Positions 1-7,480 of a stretch of 48,740 nucleotides of DNA are shown in pieces. Location: contig CANQCZ010000009.1 of the NCBI GenBank assembly GCA_947591215.1, positions 1 to 48,740 on the forward strand, read 5' to 3'. Source of the stretch: an uncultured Bacilli bacterium. GTDB lineage: Bacteria; Bacillota_I; Bacilli_A; RFN20; CAG-449. The translations under genes and the position numbers were made by a program. The stretch's first letter is position 1. Every line of letters starts with the position of its first letter. The notes under the pieces were generated by a model. It saw only the letters and a program-made list of their open reading frames with translations. It did no database searches and had not been told where the DNA came from.

Positions 1-90
1 AAAGAATTGTTTGGAATGTCGACAAAAGATAGCGTTATTCAGTCAGTTCCCTATTACGTGAATTTTGGCGATTTAGGTACTTCGGATTAA
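1..90 (+). CDS. C-terminal end of an unidentified protein (partial)
   Basis: An open frame runs from the first base to a TAA at 88-90 and gives the last 29 residues of a protein ending in NFGDLGTSD. The start lies outside the window. Nothing in this tail identifies a family. It is in the same direction as the following genes and is separated from them by about 155 bases that contain a weak hairpin (110-138) without a U-run. Confidence 0.5.
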   Translation, partial: KELFGMSTKDSVIQSVPYYVNFGDLGTSD

Positions 91-195
91 TCGTACAAAA
101 CACAATATTTTAAATATGCAATCGTCAATTGTATTTAAGCTATGGAAATCATGGACAACAAAAAGATCATGATTTAGGCGACGGCAATAATAAGT

Positions 196-222
196 TTATA
201 AAATCACTTTCTTCACATATTA
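196..222 (+). promoter_or_regulatory. Possible SigG/SigF-type forespore promoter upstream of the SpoIIR-like gene
   Basis: TTATA (196-200), 15 bases, CATATTA (216-222). Against the B. subtilis SigG consensus GyaTA-N15-cAtnnTA this matches 4 of 5 in the -35 and all of the -10, with exact spacing. The predicted start near 229 lies just before a purine-rich GAAGGGA that could serve as the ribosome binding site. In DNA this AT-rich a chance match is quite possible. The location ahead of a probable forespore gene is the main support. Confidence 0.3.
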
Positions 223-245
223 AAACGTGAAGGGACAATCAATAT

Positions 246-644
246 ATGAAATTAAAATTTATTCCGGTAATTCTTACTAGCACGACTTTAATAACCGCAA
301 CTTTAACTAACGATACGATGCCATTTCAATATCGATATGAAATACGCGCCGATTCTTTTCATCCGATCGAAGAATTGAATTTGTATTATTATAAAGAAGA
401 ATTGATTGAAACCTACGAAAAGCTTTGTTTAAATTTAGATGCTATTTATAAAGAGAAAGCAATTCGCGCAAATCTTCATTTGTTTGAGTTTAATAGTCGC
501 ATTAAGGCTGCATATCAAGAAGGGATTATACATCTTACTGTCGGAAGTGGTCGTGGATTTATGATTAGCGGTGAATTGCGGAAAGATCAATGCGATTCTG
601 AAACGATTAGAGAAAAATATTACTTTTTAGATCTCTTTAAGTGA
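246..644 (+). CDS. Probable divergent SpoIIR-like exported protein
   Basis: This is a 132-residue protein with an N-terminal hydrophobic stretch (residues 3-20), so it is probably exported or membrane-anchored. Residues 29-43 contain R-x-x-I-R-A-D-S-x-x-P-x-E-E. This resembles the conserved start of mature SpoIIR (R-L-R-I-x-A-N-S-D-S-x-E-D), the forespore-secreted signal that triggers pro-SigE processing in the mother cell. Synteny agrees: in Bacillus spoIIR lies a few genes upstream of ywlC (tsaC) and ywlF (rpiB), the two genes that follow here. The protein is shorter than B. subtilis SpoIIR (about 224 residues) and the rest is too divergent to align by eye. The alternative is an unrelated small exported protein. 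The ribosome site is GAAGGGA, 10 bases before ATG. Confidence 0.4.
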   Translation: MKLKFIPVILTSTTLITATLTNDTMPFQYRYEIRADSFHPIEELNLYYYKEELIETYEKLCLNLDAIYKEKAIRANLHLFEFNSRIKAAYQEGIIHLTVGSGRGFMISGELRKDQCDSETIREKYYFLDLFK

Positions 645-668
645 TATTATGTAATTGAGGTGAAGTTT

Positions 669-1283
669 GTGATTCCTAAGTTATGTCAATTTCAAGACTC
701 TAAAGTTGTCGAAACACTGAAAAAAGAAGAAGTTGTTGCCTTCCCGACGGAAACAGTGTTTGGTTTGGGTGCAATATACGATAGTAAAAAAGCTTTTGAT
801 CGTTTAGTTGCTATAAAAAAGAGGACGCCAGATAAACCTTTTACGGTAATGGTCGCAGATGTTGACGATATTGAAAAATTGGCTAAAGTCGGCGAAGCTG
901 AAAAAAGAATTATTAAGCGCTTTATGCCAGGAGAGATTACTATTTTATTACCACCTCAAGATAATTTATATGATTGGGTAACTTTGAATCAAAAGACGAT
1001 CGGAATTAGAATCAGCGCTTCAAAGGCTGTTTGTGATTTGATTCGTCGCGTAGGAAAACCACTTCTTGTAACCTCTTGCAATATCAGTGGCGAACCGCCG
1101 ATTTTAAACGCACTTGAGGCATATCAAAAATTTGAAGGAGTGGTTGAAGTGATTGTTGAAGGACATAGTGAGACAAATATTCCTTCAACGATTGTCGAAT
1201 GCGTTGATGGAACAATAAAACTTATAAGACTCGGAAATATTCCCTTTGAAATGATCGAGAAAGTTTGGAAAGGAAATGAATAA
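669..1283 (+). CDS. tsaC: Threonylcarbamoyl-AMP synthase TsaC/Sua5 (YwlC)
   Basis: This is the first enzyme of tRNA t6A37 synthesis. It makes threonylcarbamoyl-AMP from threonine, bicarbonate and ATP, which the TsaD complex transfers to ANN-decoding tRNAs. The YrdC fold is recognised by PTETVFGLGA near the N-terminus, by IKKRTPDKPF, and by the late T-S-C-N-I-S-G motif. At about 204 residues it is the short TsaC/YwlC form without the Sua5 C-terminal domain. Two GTG starts are possible. The one at 660 is embedded in the GAGGTGA ribosome site (657-663), so GTG at 669, five bases after it, is preferred. The stop overlaps the next start as TAATG, indicating translational coupling with rpiB. Confidence 0.9.
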   Translation: MIPKLCQFQDSKVVETLKKEEVVAFPTETVFGLGAIYDSKKAFDRLVAIKKRTPDKPFTVMVADVDDIEKLAKVGEAEKRIIKRFMPGEITILLPPQDNLYDWVTLNQKTIGIRISASKAVCDLIRRVGKPLLVTSCNISGEPPILNALEAYQKFEGVVEVIVEGHSETNIPSTIVECVDGTIKLIRLGNIPFEMIEKVWKGNE

Positions 1284-1723
1284 TGAAAATTGCAGTTGCG
1301 TCTGACCATGGTGGTTTTGAATTAAAAGAGAAAATAAAAGAATTTTTGCAAAAAGAAAATTATGATGTAGTTGATTATGGCACTGATTCTTTAGAATCGT
1401 GTGATTATCCGACATTTGCGTATAAAGCGGCGAAAGCCGTTCAATGTAAACAGGCGGATTTAGGAATTGTTTGCTGTACAACCGGAGAAGGTGTTTCCAT
1501 TACATGCAATAAATTAAAAAATATTCGTTGTGGTCTGGTTTATAATCTAGATACATCAAGACTGATTAAAGAGCACAATGATTGCAACATGATGGCATTA
1601 GGGGCTAAGTATACTTCTAGTGAAGATGCTTTAAAATATGTCGAGAGTTTTATAAAAACGCCTTTCAGCGGCGGTCGTCATCAACGAAGAGTTGATTTAA
1701 TTAAGAAATACGAAGAAGAATAA
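1283..1723 (+). CDS. rpiB: Ribose-5-phosphate isomerase B
   Basis: It interconverts ribose 5-phosphate and ribulose 5-phosphate in the non-oxidative pentose phosphate pathway. The 146 residues match the RpiB/LacAB family. DHGG at residues 8-11 binds substrate. Cys65, in GIVCCTTGEGVSI, sits at the catalytic Cys/Thr position and is followed by the anion-hole glycine. H98-N-D in the EHNDCNMMALGA segment is the family signature. It follows tsaC with a one-base overlap, the same order as ywlC...ywlF in Bacillus. The galactose-6-P isomerase subunits LacA/LacB are relatives but no lac genes are nearby. A strong terminator follows. Confidence 0.92.
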   Translation: MKIAVASDHGGFELKEKIKEFLQKENYDVVDYGTDSLESCDYPTFAYKAAKAVQCKQADLGIVCCTTGEGVSITCNKLKNIRCGLVYNLDTSRLIKEHNDCNMMALGAKYTSSEDALKYVESFIKTPFSGGRHQRRVDLIKKYEEE

Positions 1724-1734
1724 AAACACAAATT

Positions 1735-1777
1735 AAAGCGTTGAAATTTACGATTTGCTTAAATTTCAGCGCTTTTA
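1735..1777 (+). terminator. Rho-independent terminator after rpiB
   Basis: A 15-bp stem (1735-1749 with 1761-1775, one G-U wobble) around an 11-base loop, followed by a short T-run. It closes the tsaC-rpiB operon. Confidence 0.85.
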
Positions 1778-1900
1778 TAATGCACTAATGGAACTAAACA
1801 AGGAACTTTAAGGAGATTATATTAAGGCATTTTACATAAATAAAAAAGGTCATTATGAGAAGAAACAGAAACTTCCAAATAAAAAAATTTGAAAGAGAGA

Positions 1901-1930
1901 GTATATATTTTTATCATTTGGGCAACCTTA
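1901..1930 (+). promoter_or_regulatory. SigF-type forespore promoter for spoIIQ
   Basis: GTATA (1901-1905), 15 bases, GGCAACCTTA (1921-1930). The SigF consensus I recall is GywTA-N15-GgnrAnAnTw. The -35 matches fully and the -10 matches at every specified position except one. In B. subtilis spoIIQ is a SigF-dependent gene, so position and match reinforce each other. Transcription would start near 1937 and leave only about 11 leader bases, which include the AGGTG ribosome site. This supports ATG at 1948 over the upstream ATG at 1855. Confidence 0.5.
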
Positions 1931-1947
1931 TACTAGAGGTGAAAAAA

Positions 1948-2622
1948 ATGAAAAAATTTTGGAAAAAGATATCTTCATGGAGTCCTGAAGCAAAAACAGG
2001 TTTAGTGCTTTCTTTAGCCGCAACGACAGTATTAGGAGGAGTATTATTATTTGAAAGTTTTTCAGATAATGGCGTTAGTAATGATCCTAACTCACATGGT
2101 CCATCTGTTAGCGTTGATGTCGGTAATAACCCAAATTCAACCGATGACCCTGTTGTGGAACAAGAAGAAACTTTCGTTAAGCCGTTTACAGTTAATGCCA
2201 CCGCAAGCAGATATTATTTTGATATGGCTGATGATGAAGAAACAAGACTTAATGCAGTGGTCGAAGTACCTGGTAGCACTAATAAATATATGAAAAGCGT
2301 CGGTGTTGATTATACTTATACCGGTGGTCAATTCAACGTTGTTGCTTCATTAAGCGGTTTGGTTAAAGATATCATTTCAGATCCGACTTATGGGGAGATG
2401 GTATATATCGAACATGCAAACAATATAACTACGGTTTATTCCTCGCTTAAAGATGTTAAAGTGAAGAAGGGCGATAATATCGCTCAAGGTTCGATTATTG
2501 CGATGTCCGGTGAAAGTCTTTATACTTCAGAATTAGGAAATTCGTTACATTTTGAAGTTTTAAAAGGTAACTCACATCTTAATCCTGAAAAAGTATATTC
2601 TTCTTTAGTTTCTAACATTTAA
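1948..2622 (+). CDS. spoIIQ: SpoIIQ, forespore engulfment protein with degenerate LytM/M23 domain
   Basis: SpoIIQ sits in the forespore membrane and reaches across the intermembrane space to mother-cell SpoIIIAH, holding the engulfing membranes and forming part of the feeding channel. The protein is 224 residues: a cytoplasmic tail rich in K and W, one membrane segment (about 18-35), an acidic/Asn linker, and a C-terminal LytM domain. V-A-S-L-S-G-L-V, a central IEHA...TTVYSSL block and a final G-N-S-L-H-F-E closely follow B. subtilis SpoIIQ. As there, the zinc ligands of active M23 enzymes are incomplete: the first His is missing and the final HxH reads S-L-H, so it is probably a non-hydrolytic scaffold. 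AGAGGTG at 1935-1941 precedes ATG 1948. An upstream in-frame ATG at 1855 is disfavoured. Confidence 0.88.
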   Translation: MKKFWKKISSWSPEAKTGLVLSLAATTVLGGVLLFESFSDNGVSNDPNSHGPSVSVDVGNNPNSTDDPVVEQEETFVKPFTVNATASRYYFDMADDEETRLNAVVEVPGSTNKYMKSVGVDYTYTGGQFNVVASLSGLVKDIISDPTYGEMVYIEHANNITTVYSSLKDVKVKKGDNIAQGSIIAMSGESLYTSELGNSLHFEVLKGNSHLNPEKVYSSLVSNI

Positions 2623-2657
2623 AAGAAAAAACTATTGAAGTCAATAGAAAATTAAAG

Positions 2658-2705
2658 ACAAGGTGTTACAGAATTAATTTGTAACGCCTTGTTTTATTTA
2701 TTTTT
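2658..2705 (+). terminator. Terminator after spoIIQ
   Basis: A 13-bp stem (2658-2670 with 2680-2692, one G-U pair) is followed by a T-rich tail (2692-2710). It isolates spoIIQ as a single-gene unit. Confidence 0.85.
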
Positions 2706-2812
2706 TTTAAAATAGGGATATTTTATTCAAATCATTCTTTTCCGTTAGCTTTTGTAATATAAAAAATTTTTAAATATTAAAAAATCCACTATTGATTAAT
2801 AGAGGATAAATT

Positions 2813-3946
2813 ATGTTTGTGTGTAAAAATTGTGGTAATAAAGACCCGATATATATCGGATATATAAAGGGTAAACCATATTGTCGTAAATGCATTTTAA
2901 TGTTGCATGAAAACGAAGAAGAAATGCCGATTGATAACGATGTGAAAGGCTTTGATTATGTTATGCCTTTTACTTTATCAAAAGAACAGAAAGCCATCTC
3001 ACAAAAATTGGTAAAACATTATTTTGAAAAAAAGAATTCTTTTATAGAAGCGGTATGTGGTGCGGGAAAAACCGAAATAGTTTTTGAAGTTATTAAACAA
3101 TGTTTAAAGGAAAAAGGAAAAGTCGGATTTGCTATTCCAAGAAAAGATGTCGTTATCGAATTGGAGACGAGATTTAAAGAATCTTTTAAAAATTCGACGA
3201 TTGTTTCGGTTTATGGGTCACATCACGATATTTTAAACGCCGATATCATTTTATTGACGACTCATCAACTTTTCCGATATAAAAATTATTTTGATTTATT
3301 GATCGTTGACGAGATCGATGCCTTTCCATTTAAAAACAACGATCTTTTGGAAACGATGTTAAATAAGGCGGTTAAAGGAGTCACAATTAAAATGTCGGCA
3401 ACGCCTGATGAAGCGGAGATTGAAAAATACAAAAAAGCAGGTACATATCTATCGTTACACCATCGTTTTCATGGACATCCTTTAATTGTACCACAGACTA
3501 AATGTATTCCATTTGGTAAACAATGGGTGGTTCTATATTATCTTCTCCATTTTAAACAACAGCATAAACCGGTTTTCGTCTTTGCTCCAACAATCATAAA
3601 AGCGGAAAAGTTATTTAAGTTTCTTAAACTCTTTGTGCCTAATGGCGCCCTTGTTCATTCTAAAGAAGCGCAAAGAGAACAAATTATTGAATTATTTCGT
3701 AAAGGAAGGTATCAATACTTAGTAACAACTTCTATTTTAGAAAGAGGAGTTACAGTTAAGGATCTTCAAGTAATAATTTTTGAAGCCGAACATGAAAATT
3801 ACAATAAAGGAACTTTAATTCAAATGGCCGGAAGAGTAGGACGCAAAATAGATGCTCCAAACGGCGAAGTTATTTTTATTGCTTCTTACAATACTTCATC
3901 AATTAAAGAATCGATTGACAAAATCAAGTATGAAAACTCGATGTAA
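2813..3946 (+). CDS. comFA: ComFA-type DNA translocase/helicase (late competence)
   Basis: ComFA is the cytoplasmic ATPase that helps pull transforming single-stranded DNA through the ComEC channel. The 377 residues carry an N-terminal four-Cys zinc site (CKNC 4-7, CRKC 24-27), Walker A GAGKT at 83-87, a DEID box at 166-169, the SATP motif III, and the late QMAGRVGRK motif VI. All are in the order seen in ComFA. The AGAGGA site precedes ATG. The end overlaps comFC by 17 bases, the classic comFA-comFC arrangement. No other com genes are in the window, so DNA uptake ability cannot be judged. Some related bacteria keep comF genes for recombination or stress roles. Confidence 0.88.
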   Translation: MFVCKNCGNKDPIYIGYIKGKPYCRKCILMLHENEEEMPIDNDVKGFDYVMPFTLSKEQKAISQKLVKHYFEKKNSFIEAVCGAGKTEIVFEVIKQCLKEKGKVGFAIPRKDVVIELETRFKESFKNSTIVSVYGSHHDILNADIILLTTHQLFRYKNYFDLLIVDEIDAFPFKNNDLLETMLNKAVKGVTIKMSATPDEAEIEKYKKAGTYLSLHHRFHGHPLIVPQTKCIPFGKQWVVLYYLLHFKQQHKPVFVFAPTIIKAEKLFKFLKLFVPNGALVHSKEAQREQIIELFRKGRYQYLVTTSILERGVTVKDLQVIIFEAEHENYNKGTLIQMAGRVGRKIDAPNGEVIFIASYNTSSIKESIDKIKYENSM

Positions 3947-4583
3947 AATTTGCTTCGCTGAATATTATAAAACAACACTAGGTGAACTAGTGTTCGGCAG
4001 TGAGATATGTTCTAGTTGTTTAACAAAAATGAAGCCGTGTTTTTTAAGATTTAAATTAAAAGATTTTTCAGGATTAGCAATTTATCCATATGATGAAATG
4101 CTCAAAACATTGATTTTTCAATTTAAAGGAGGAAAAGATTATGAATTAAAAGATATTTTTTTAAAACCATATTCAAAATATCTAAGCAGTAAGTATCGAA
4201 ATCATATTATGGTTCCTATTCCATCTGTAAAAGAAAGTGATAAAGCGCGTGGATTCAATCACGTGGAAGCGATTTTTGAAATTTTAAATTTACCGATTTG
4301 TCATGCGTTATATAAAACTGGAAATATAAAACAGGCAAATCAGCCCTTATCTAAACGCAAAAAAATAACAGAACATTTATTCGTCAAAAACGATGTAAAT
4401 TTGACAAATCTAGACATTTTGATTGTCGATGATGTATTAACGACAGGAAATTCTGTTTTTCGAGCAATTCAATTAGTGCAGAAAATGCACCCAAAATCGA
4501 TAAAAATACTGGTTTTATCGATAAATTGTCGATTTTTGAAGAACTTTGACACACGAAAACTTTTGGATTTAAAAGTAAAGTAG
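3930..4583 (+). CDS. comFC: ComFC/GntX-type phosphoribosyltransferase-fold competence protein
   Basis: ComFC works with ComFA in DNA uptake, and its homologues are also needed for post-uptake processing. The 217 residues begin with a four-Cys zinc finger (C-x2-C near residue 5 and C-x2-C about 25 residues later). They contain the P-I-P-x4-K-x-x-x-R-G-F-N segment. The PRPP-binding loop is VDDVLTTGNS, the hallmark of type I phosphoribosyltransferase folds. ATG at 3930 lies inside the end of comFA (17-base overlap) and is chosen because the zinc finger starts right there. An earlier in-frame ATG at 3852 would add residues encoded within comFA. Confidence 0.88.
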   Translation: MKTRCKICFAEYYKTTLGELVFGSEICSSCLTKMKPCFLRFKLKDFSGLAIYPYDEMLKTLIFQFKGGKDYELKDIFLKPYSKYLSSKYRNHIMVPIPSVKESDKARGFNHVEAIFEILNLPICHALYKTGNIKQANQPLSKRKKITEHLFVKNDVNLTNLDILIVDDVLTTGNSVFRAIQLVQKMHPKSIKILVLSINCRFLKNFDTRKLLDLKVK

Positions 4584-4628
4584 TCAATAATCCAATTGTA
4601 GTAACAAGTAGGAAAGGTGGTAAAAAAG

Positions 4629-4832
4629 ATGACAGGAAAAGTTAAATGGTTTAACGCCGAAAAAGGGTTCGGATTCATCAACCGTGGGGAAGGAGAAGAT
4701 ATTTTTGTTCACTATTCCCAAATTTTGGAAGATGGATATCGTTCTCTTGAAGAAGGTCAAGAAGTTAGATTTGATCTCGCGGAAACCGAACGTGGATTAC
4801 AAGCGAAAAATGTTGTAAAAATTTCATTGTAA
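4629..4832 (+). CDS. csp: Cold-shock domain protein (CspA/CspB family)
   Basis: A 67-residue single CSD protein that binds single-stranded RNA/DNA and acts as an RNA chaperone. It begins M-T-G-K-V-K-W-F-N and carries RNP1 (KGFGFI) and RNP2 (DIFVHY), with the usual length and ending. GTG at 4617 overlaps the GGAAAGGTGG ribosome site, so ATG at 4629 is taken as the start. It follows comFC by 45 bases and has its own terminator, so it may be co-transcribed or independent. Confidence 0.95.
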   Translation: MTGKVKWFNAEKGFGFINRGEGEDIFVHYSQILEDGYRSLEEGQEVRFDLAETERGLQAKNVVKISL

Positions 4833-4840
4833 GACTATTG

Positions 4841-4866
4841 AGCCTCGTCGTAGACGGGGCTTTTAA
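4841..4866 (+). terminator. Terminator after the cold-shock gene
   Basis: A 9-bp GC-rich stem (AGCCTCGTC with GACGGGGCT, one G-U pair) with a 3-base loop, followed by TTTT. It sits between convergent genes. The stop codon of the minus-strand aminopeptidase lies in the T-tract. Confidence 0.85.
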
Positions 4867-6104
4867 ATTGCCCAAGTACCATTTTTAAAGATGGTTATTT
4901 CGCGATGATCTTCCGTTGCCGCGATAATTTCTAGATCATCAGTTCCAATCATAAAATCAACGTGTACTAAAGAATCATTACCACCATGAGCCAATAATTC
5001 TTCTTTGCTCATGGAAGTTCCGCCTTCTAAATTCATCGAATAGCATTGACCTAAAGCTAAATGACATGAAGCATTTTCATCAAAGAGAGTATTGTAAAAT
5101 AGAACCCCGCTTTGATAAATCGGAGAATTGCAAGGTACTAGAGCGACTTCACCTAATCGAGAAGAACCTTCATCGGTGTTAATTAAGGATTTTAAAACGT
5201 CGATATTTTTTTCGGCTTCACAGGAAACAACTTTTCCGTCTTTAAATATAAATGAAAAATTCTCAATCAGCTTTCCTTCATAACTCAAGGGCTTGGTTGA
5301 AACCACTTTACCATTGATGGAATTTCTTTCGGGCATCGTAAAAACTTCTTCAGTGGGCATGTTAGGATTAAAAAGGATGTCAGTGTTTTCGCGATATTCC
5401 GCGCCACCCGCCCAAATATGACCTTTAGGAAGTTTAATTTCAAAATCGGTACCATTTAAAGAGCGATAATGAAGTGAAACTATCTTTAAAGCGTTGAGCA
5501 TCTCACATTTATCGTGAAGGCGTTTATCGTGGACATTCCATGCTTCGATACAATCATTATTTTCATCGATTCTGACACATTTTAAAATTTCTTCCCAAAG
5601 AGCTTGTTTCGCAGCACTTTTGGAAAGATTCGGAAAAACTTTTTTAGCCCAAGCTGCGTTTGGAACGGCCGCCACACACCATTGCAATTGACTTGCCATA
5701 TAAGGATCACTATATTTTGATAAAGCTTTTGATGAAGCGAAAGATGCTGCTTGAATTTTCTTTTGATTTAAGCCTTTTAATAAATCTGGATCATTTGAAC
5801 TTAAAGAGATTCTTGCAAATTGATGTTCAAGATAATACTTTTCTGATTCGATTGTCGGTTGCGGGATGGTTTTTAATGTCTTTATACTTTTATAGCGATA
5901 ATTGGTTCTGGTGATTTTATCTGACGACCAATTGATAACAACATCTGATGCTCCGTGTTTATAAAGCGAAGAAACAAGTATTTCGACAAATTTATATTCT
6001 TCGATTGGAGCTTTAATTCGAACGGGTTGTCCTTTTTGAATATTAACTCCTTTAACTGCGATTAATTCGGCATATTTTTTTAAAAGCTTATTTGTAATTT
6101 TCAT
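4863..6104 (-). CDS. M29-family aminopeptidase (AmpS/PepS type)
   Basis: A cytoplasmic dimetal aminopeptidase of the thermophilic-aminopeptidase (M29) family, which trims peptides from the N-terminus. It has 413 residues, the normal length. The metal-site residues are visible in order: the Glu in NMPTEEVFT, Glu in R-L-G-E-V-A-L-V, His in A-S-C-H-L-A-L-G, and His and Asp in V-H-V-D-F-M-I-G. The stop overlaps the terminator of the convergent cold-shock gene. Substrate preference (AmpS, PepS or AmpT) cannot be told from sequence. Confidence 0.9.
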   Translation of the reverse strand: MKITNKLLKKYAELIAVKGVNIQKGQPVRIKAPIEEYKFVEILVSSLYKHGASDVVINWSSDKITRTNYRYKSIKTLKTIPQPTIESEKYYLEHQFARISLSSNDPDLLKGLNQKKIQAASFASSKALSKYSDPYMASQLQWCVAAVPNAAWAKKVFPNLSKSAAKQALWEEILKCVRIDENNDCIEAWNVHDKRLHDKCEMLNALKIVSLHYRSLNGTDFEIKLPKGHIWAGGAEYRENTDILFNPNMPTEEVFTMPERNSINGKVVSTKPLSYEGKLIENFSFIFKDGKVVSCEAEKNIDVLKSLINTDEGSSRLGEVALVPCNSPIYQSGVLFYNTLFDENASCHLALGQCYSMNLEGGTSMSKEELLAHGGNDSLVHVDFMIGTDDLEIIAATEDHREITIFKNGTWAI

Positions 6105-6224
6105 ATCTAATACCTCATATTGCTAGTATAAACAAAAAAGAAAATCTTTTCAAAACAAAGAAAAATAACTTTGCTAGGGCTTAAGAAATTACAACTAAAG
6201 ATTTAAAAATCGAACTTATGATGA

Positions 6225-6258
6225 TATGATAGACATAGAAAATATTTATTAATGTCTA
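6225..6258 (+). promoter_or_regulatory. Promoter with inverted repeat over the start site
   Basis: An extended -10 TG-A-TATGAT (TATGAT at 6225-6230) is followed at once by a 7-bp inverted repeat, TAGACAT (6230-6236) and ATGTCTA (6252-6258), just before GGAGG at 6261. The repeat covers the predicted transcription start and leader. It could be an operator or a leader hairpin. Confidence 0.35.
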
Positions 6259-6271
6259 TAGGAGGAAAGCG

Positions 6272-7381
6272 ATGGAACCAAATGCTGAAAAAAATGTAAA
6301 AAAAGCTCCATATAAAAATTGGGCTTTAGCGGTTTTTGTTGCATTACTAGTCATTCTTTTTGTTTTGGGGAGAGAATTATTTTCACGTTTTACCGCGGAA
6401 AATATTTATGTTTTTATTATAGTTACAGTTTTAGTCGGTTATGGATTTAATGCGATTATCTATGAATTGGGTCGTTTGATTATGGGAAAGATTTGCGGCT
6501 ATCGTTTAGTCTCGTTGAATTTGTTTGGTATCACAATAAGAAGAAAAGATGGCAAATTAAAACTGGGAGTAGAATCTTTTGAAAATTTGGGTGGAAAAAC
6601 CGTGATGGCACCTAAAAATGATAAAGCTAAACCGATTCCTTATCTTTTAGGTGGGGGAATATTATATCTTATTGTCTCATCGATTCTTTTTACGATAGCT
6701 ATGGTTTATAAAAATATGGAAGATTTCAGTTGGGGAATCGTCGTTGTCATTGCTATTGGAATGGTTTTGAATGTATATTATCTTCTTCCTTTAAGAATGG
6801 ACGTTTATACCGATGGTTTTCTAATAAGAATTCTCTTATCACAAAAAGATGCTAAAAAGGCTTTTCATGATAATCTTCTCCAAGAAGAAGCGGTATATGA
6901 AGATATCGAAAAATTGCAATTATATGAATACGATAATTATTACAACACGTTTGAAGCACAGAGTTTAATTTATCGATTATATTATTTTGTTCATCGCGAA
7001 CAATATGACAATGCAAAAGAGGTCGCAGATCAAATTATCGAAGTCGAATCTTATCTTCTCGACGATTCGGTAATCGAAGCATACGCTATTAAACTTTTCT
7101 TTCTTTTTCTCTCTAAAAGCGGAGAGGAAGTCGGAACATATTATTGGGATTTGAAAAAATCGATTAGAAATTCCTTGGCTTCTTCTAATAACTTCACTAC
7201 GTTAAAATCAGCTTTAGGAATCGCCGGATTAATTGACAGTAACTATGATGAGTATGAATATATTTTACATCGTTATGAGAAGTTACAAAAAAAATATCCG
7301 CTTCAAGCACGTAAGGATGATGAAGTTAAGATGATTGAGACTTTGATTGACAAAATAAAAAAGGTCAACCCTAATTGGTAA
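6272..7381 (+). CDS. Polytopic membrane protein resembling an M50 site-2 protease with lost active site
   Basis: The 369-residue protein has membrane segments at about 17-34, 46-64, 126-145 and 154-172, then a soluble helical C-terminal half of about 190 residues. Around residue 61 it reads I-I-Y-E-L-G-R-L-I-x-G-x-x-x-G-Y-R. In M50 proteases this position is H-E-L-G-H followed by the same L-I-x-G-x-x-x-G-Y pattern, so both zinc histidines are replaced (Y64, R68). The later L-L-P-L...T-D-G (172-182) resembles the second M50 motif (N/L-x-x-P...N-D-G), which keeps its Asp. It is probably a pseudoprotease that binds rather than cuts a membrane client. The homology is inferred from motif shape only. 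GGAGG precedes ATG, and a terminator follows. Confidence 0.55.
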   Translation: MEPNAEKNVKKAPYKNWALAVFVALLVILFVLGRELFSRFTAENIYVFIIVTVLVGYGFNAIIYELGRLIMGKICGYRLVSLNLFGITIRRKDGKLKLGVESFENLGGKTVMAPKNDKAKPIPYLLGGGILYLIVSSILFTIAMVYKNMEDFSWGIVVVIAIGMVLNVYYLLPLRMDVYTDGFLIRILLSQKDAKKAFHDNLLQEEAVYEDIEKLQLYEYDNYYNTFEAQSLIYRLYYFVHREQYDNAKEVADQIIEVESYLLDDSVIEAYAIKLFFLFLSKSGEEVGTYYWDLKKSIRNSLASSNNFTTLKSALGIAGLIDSNYDEYEYILHRYEKLQKKYPLQARKDDEVKMIETLIDKIKKVNPNW

Positions 7382-7414
7382 AGTTATTTTTATCTTAGTT
7401 TAAGCATATTTTCT

Positions 7415-7456
7415 AAATAGATTAGGAGCAACATTTTCTCATAATCTATTTTTTAT
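7415..7456 (+). terminator. Terminator before the P-type ATPase
   Basis: A perfect 10-bp stem (AAATAGATTA 7415-7424 with TAATCTATTT 7442-7451), a 17-base loop and a T-run. Confidence 0.75.
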
Positions 7457-7480
7457 TATTGCCGATTTGCGGAGGTAAAA

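Noticed and set aside
110-138. Terminator after the first partial gene
   Set aside because: The stem has a two-base bulge and no T-run follows.
1855-1947. N-terminal extension of spoIIQ from ATG 1855
   Set aside because: No ribosome site there. A SigF-like promoter lies inside it and a good site precedes ATG 1948.
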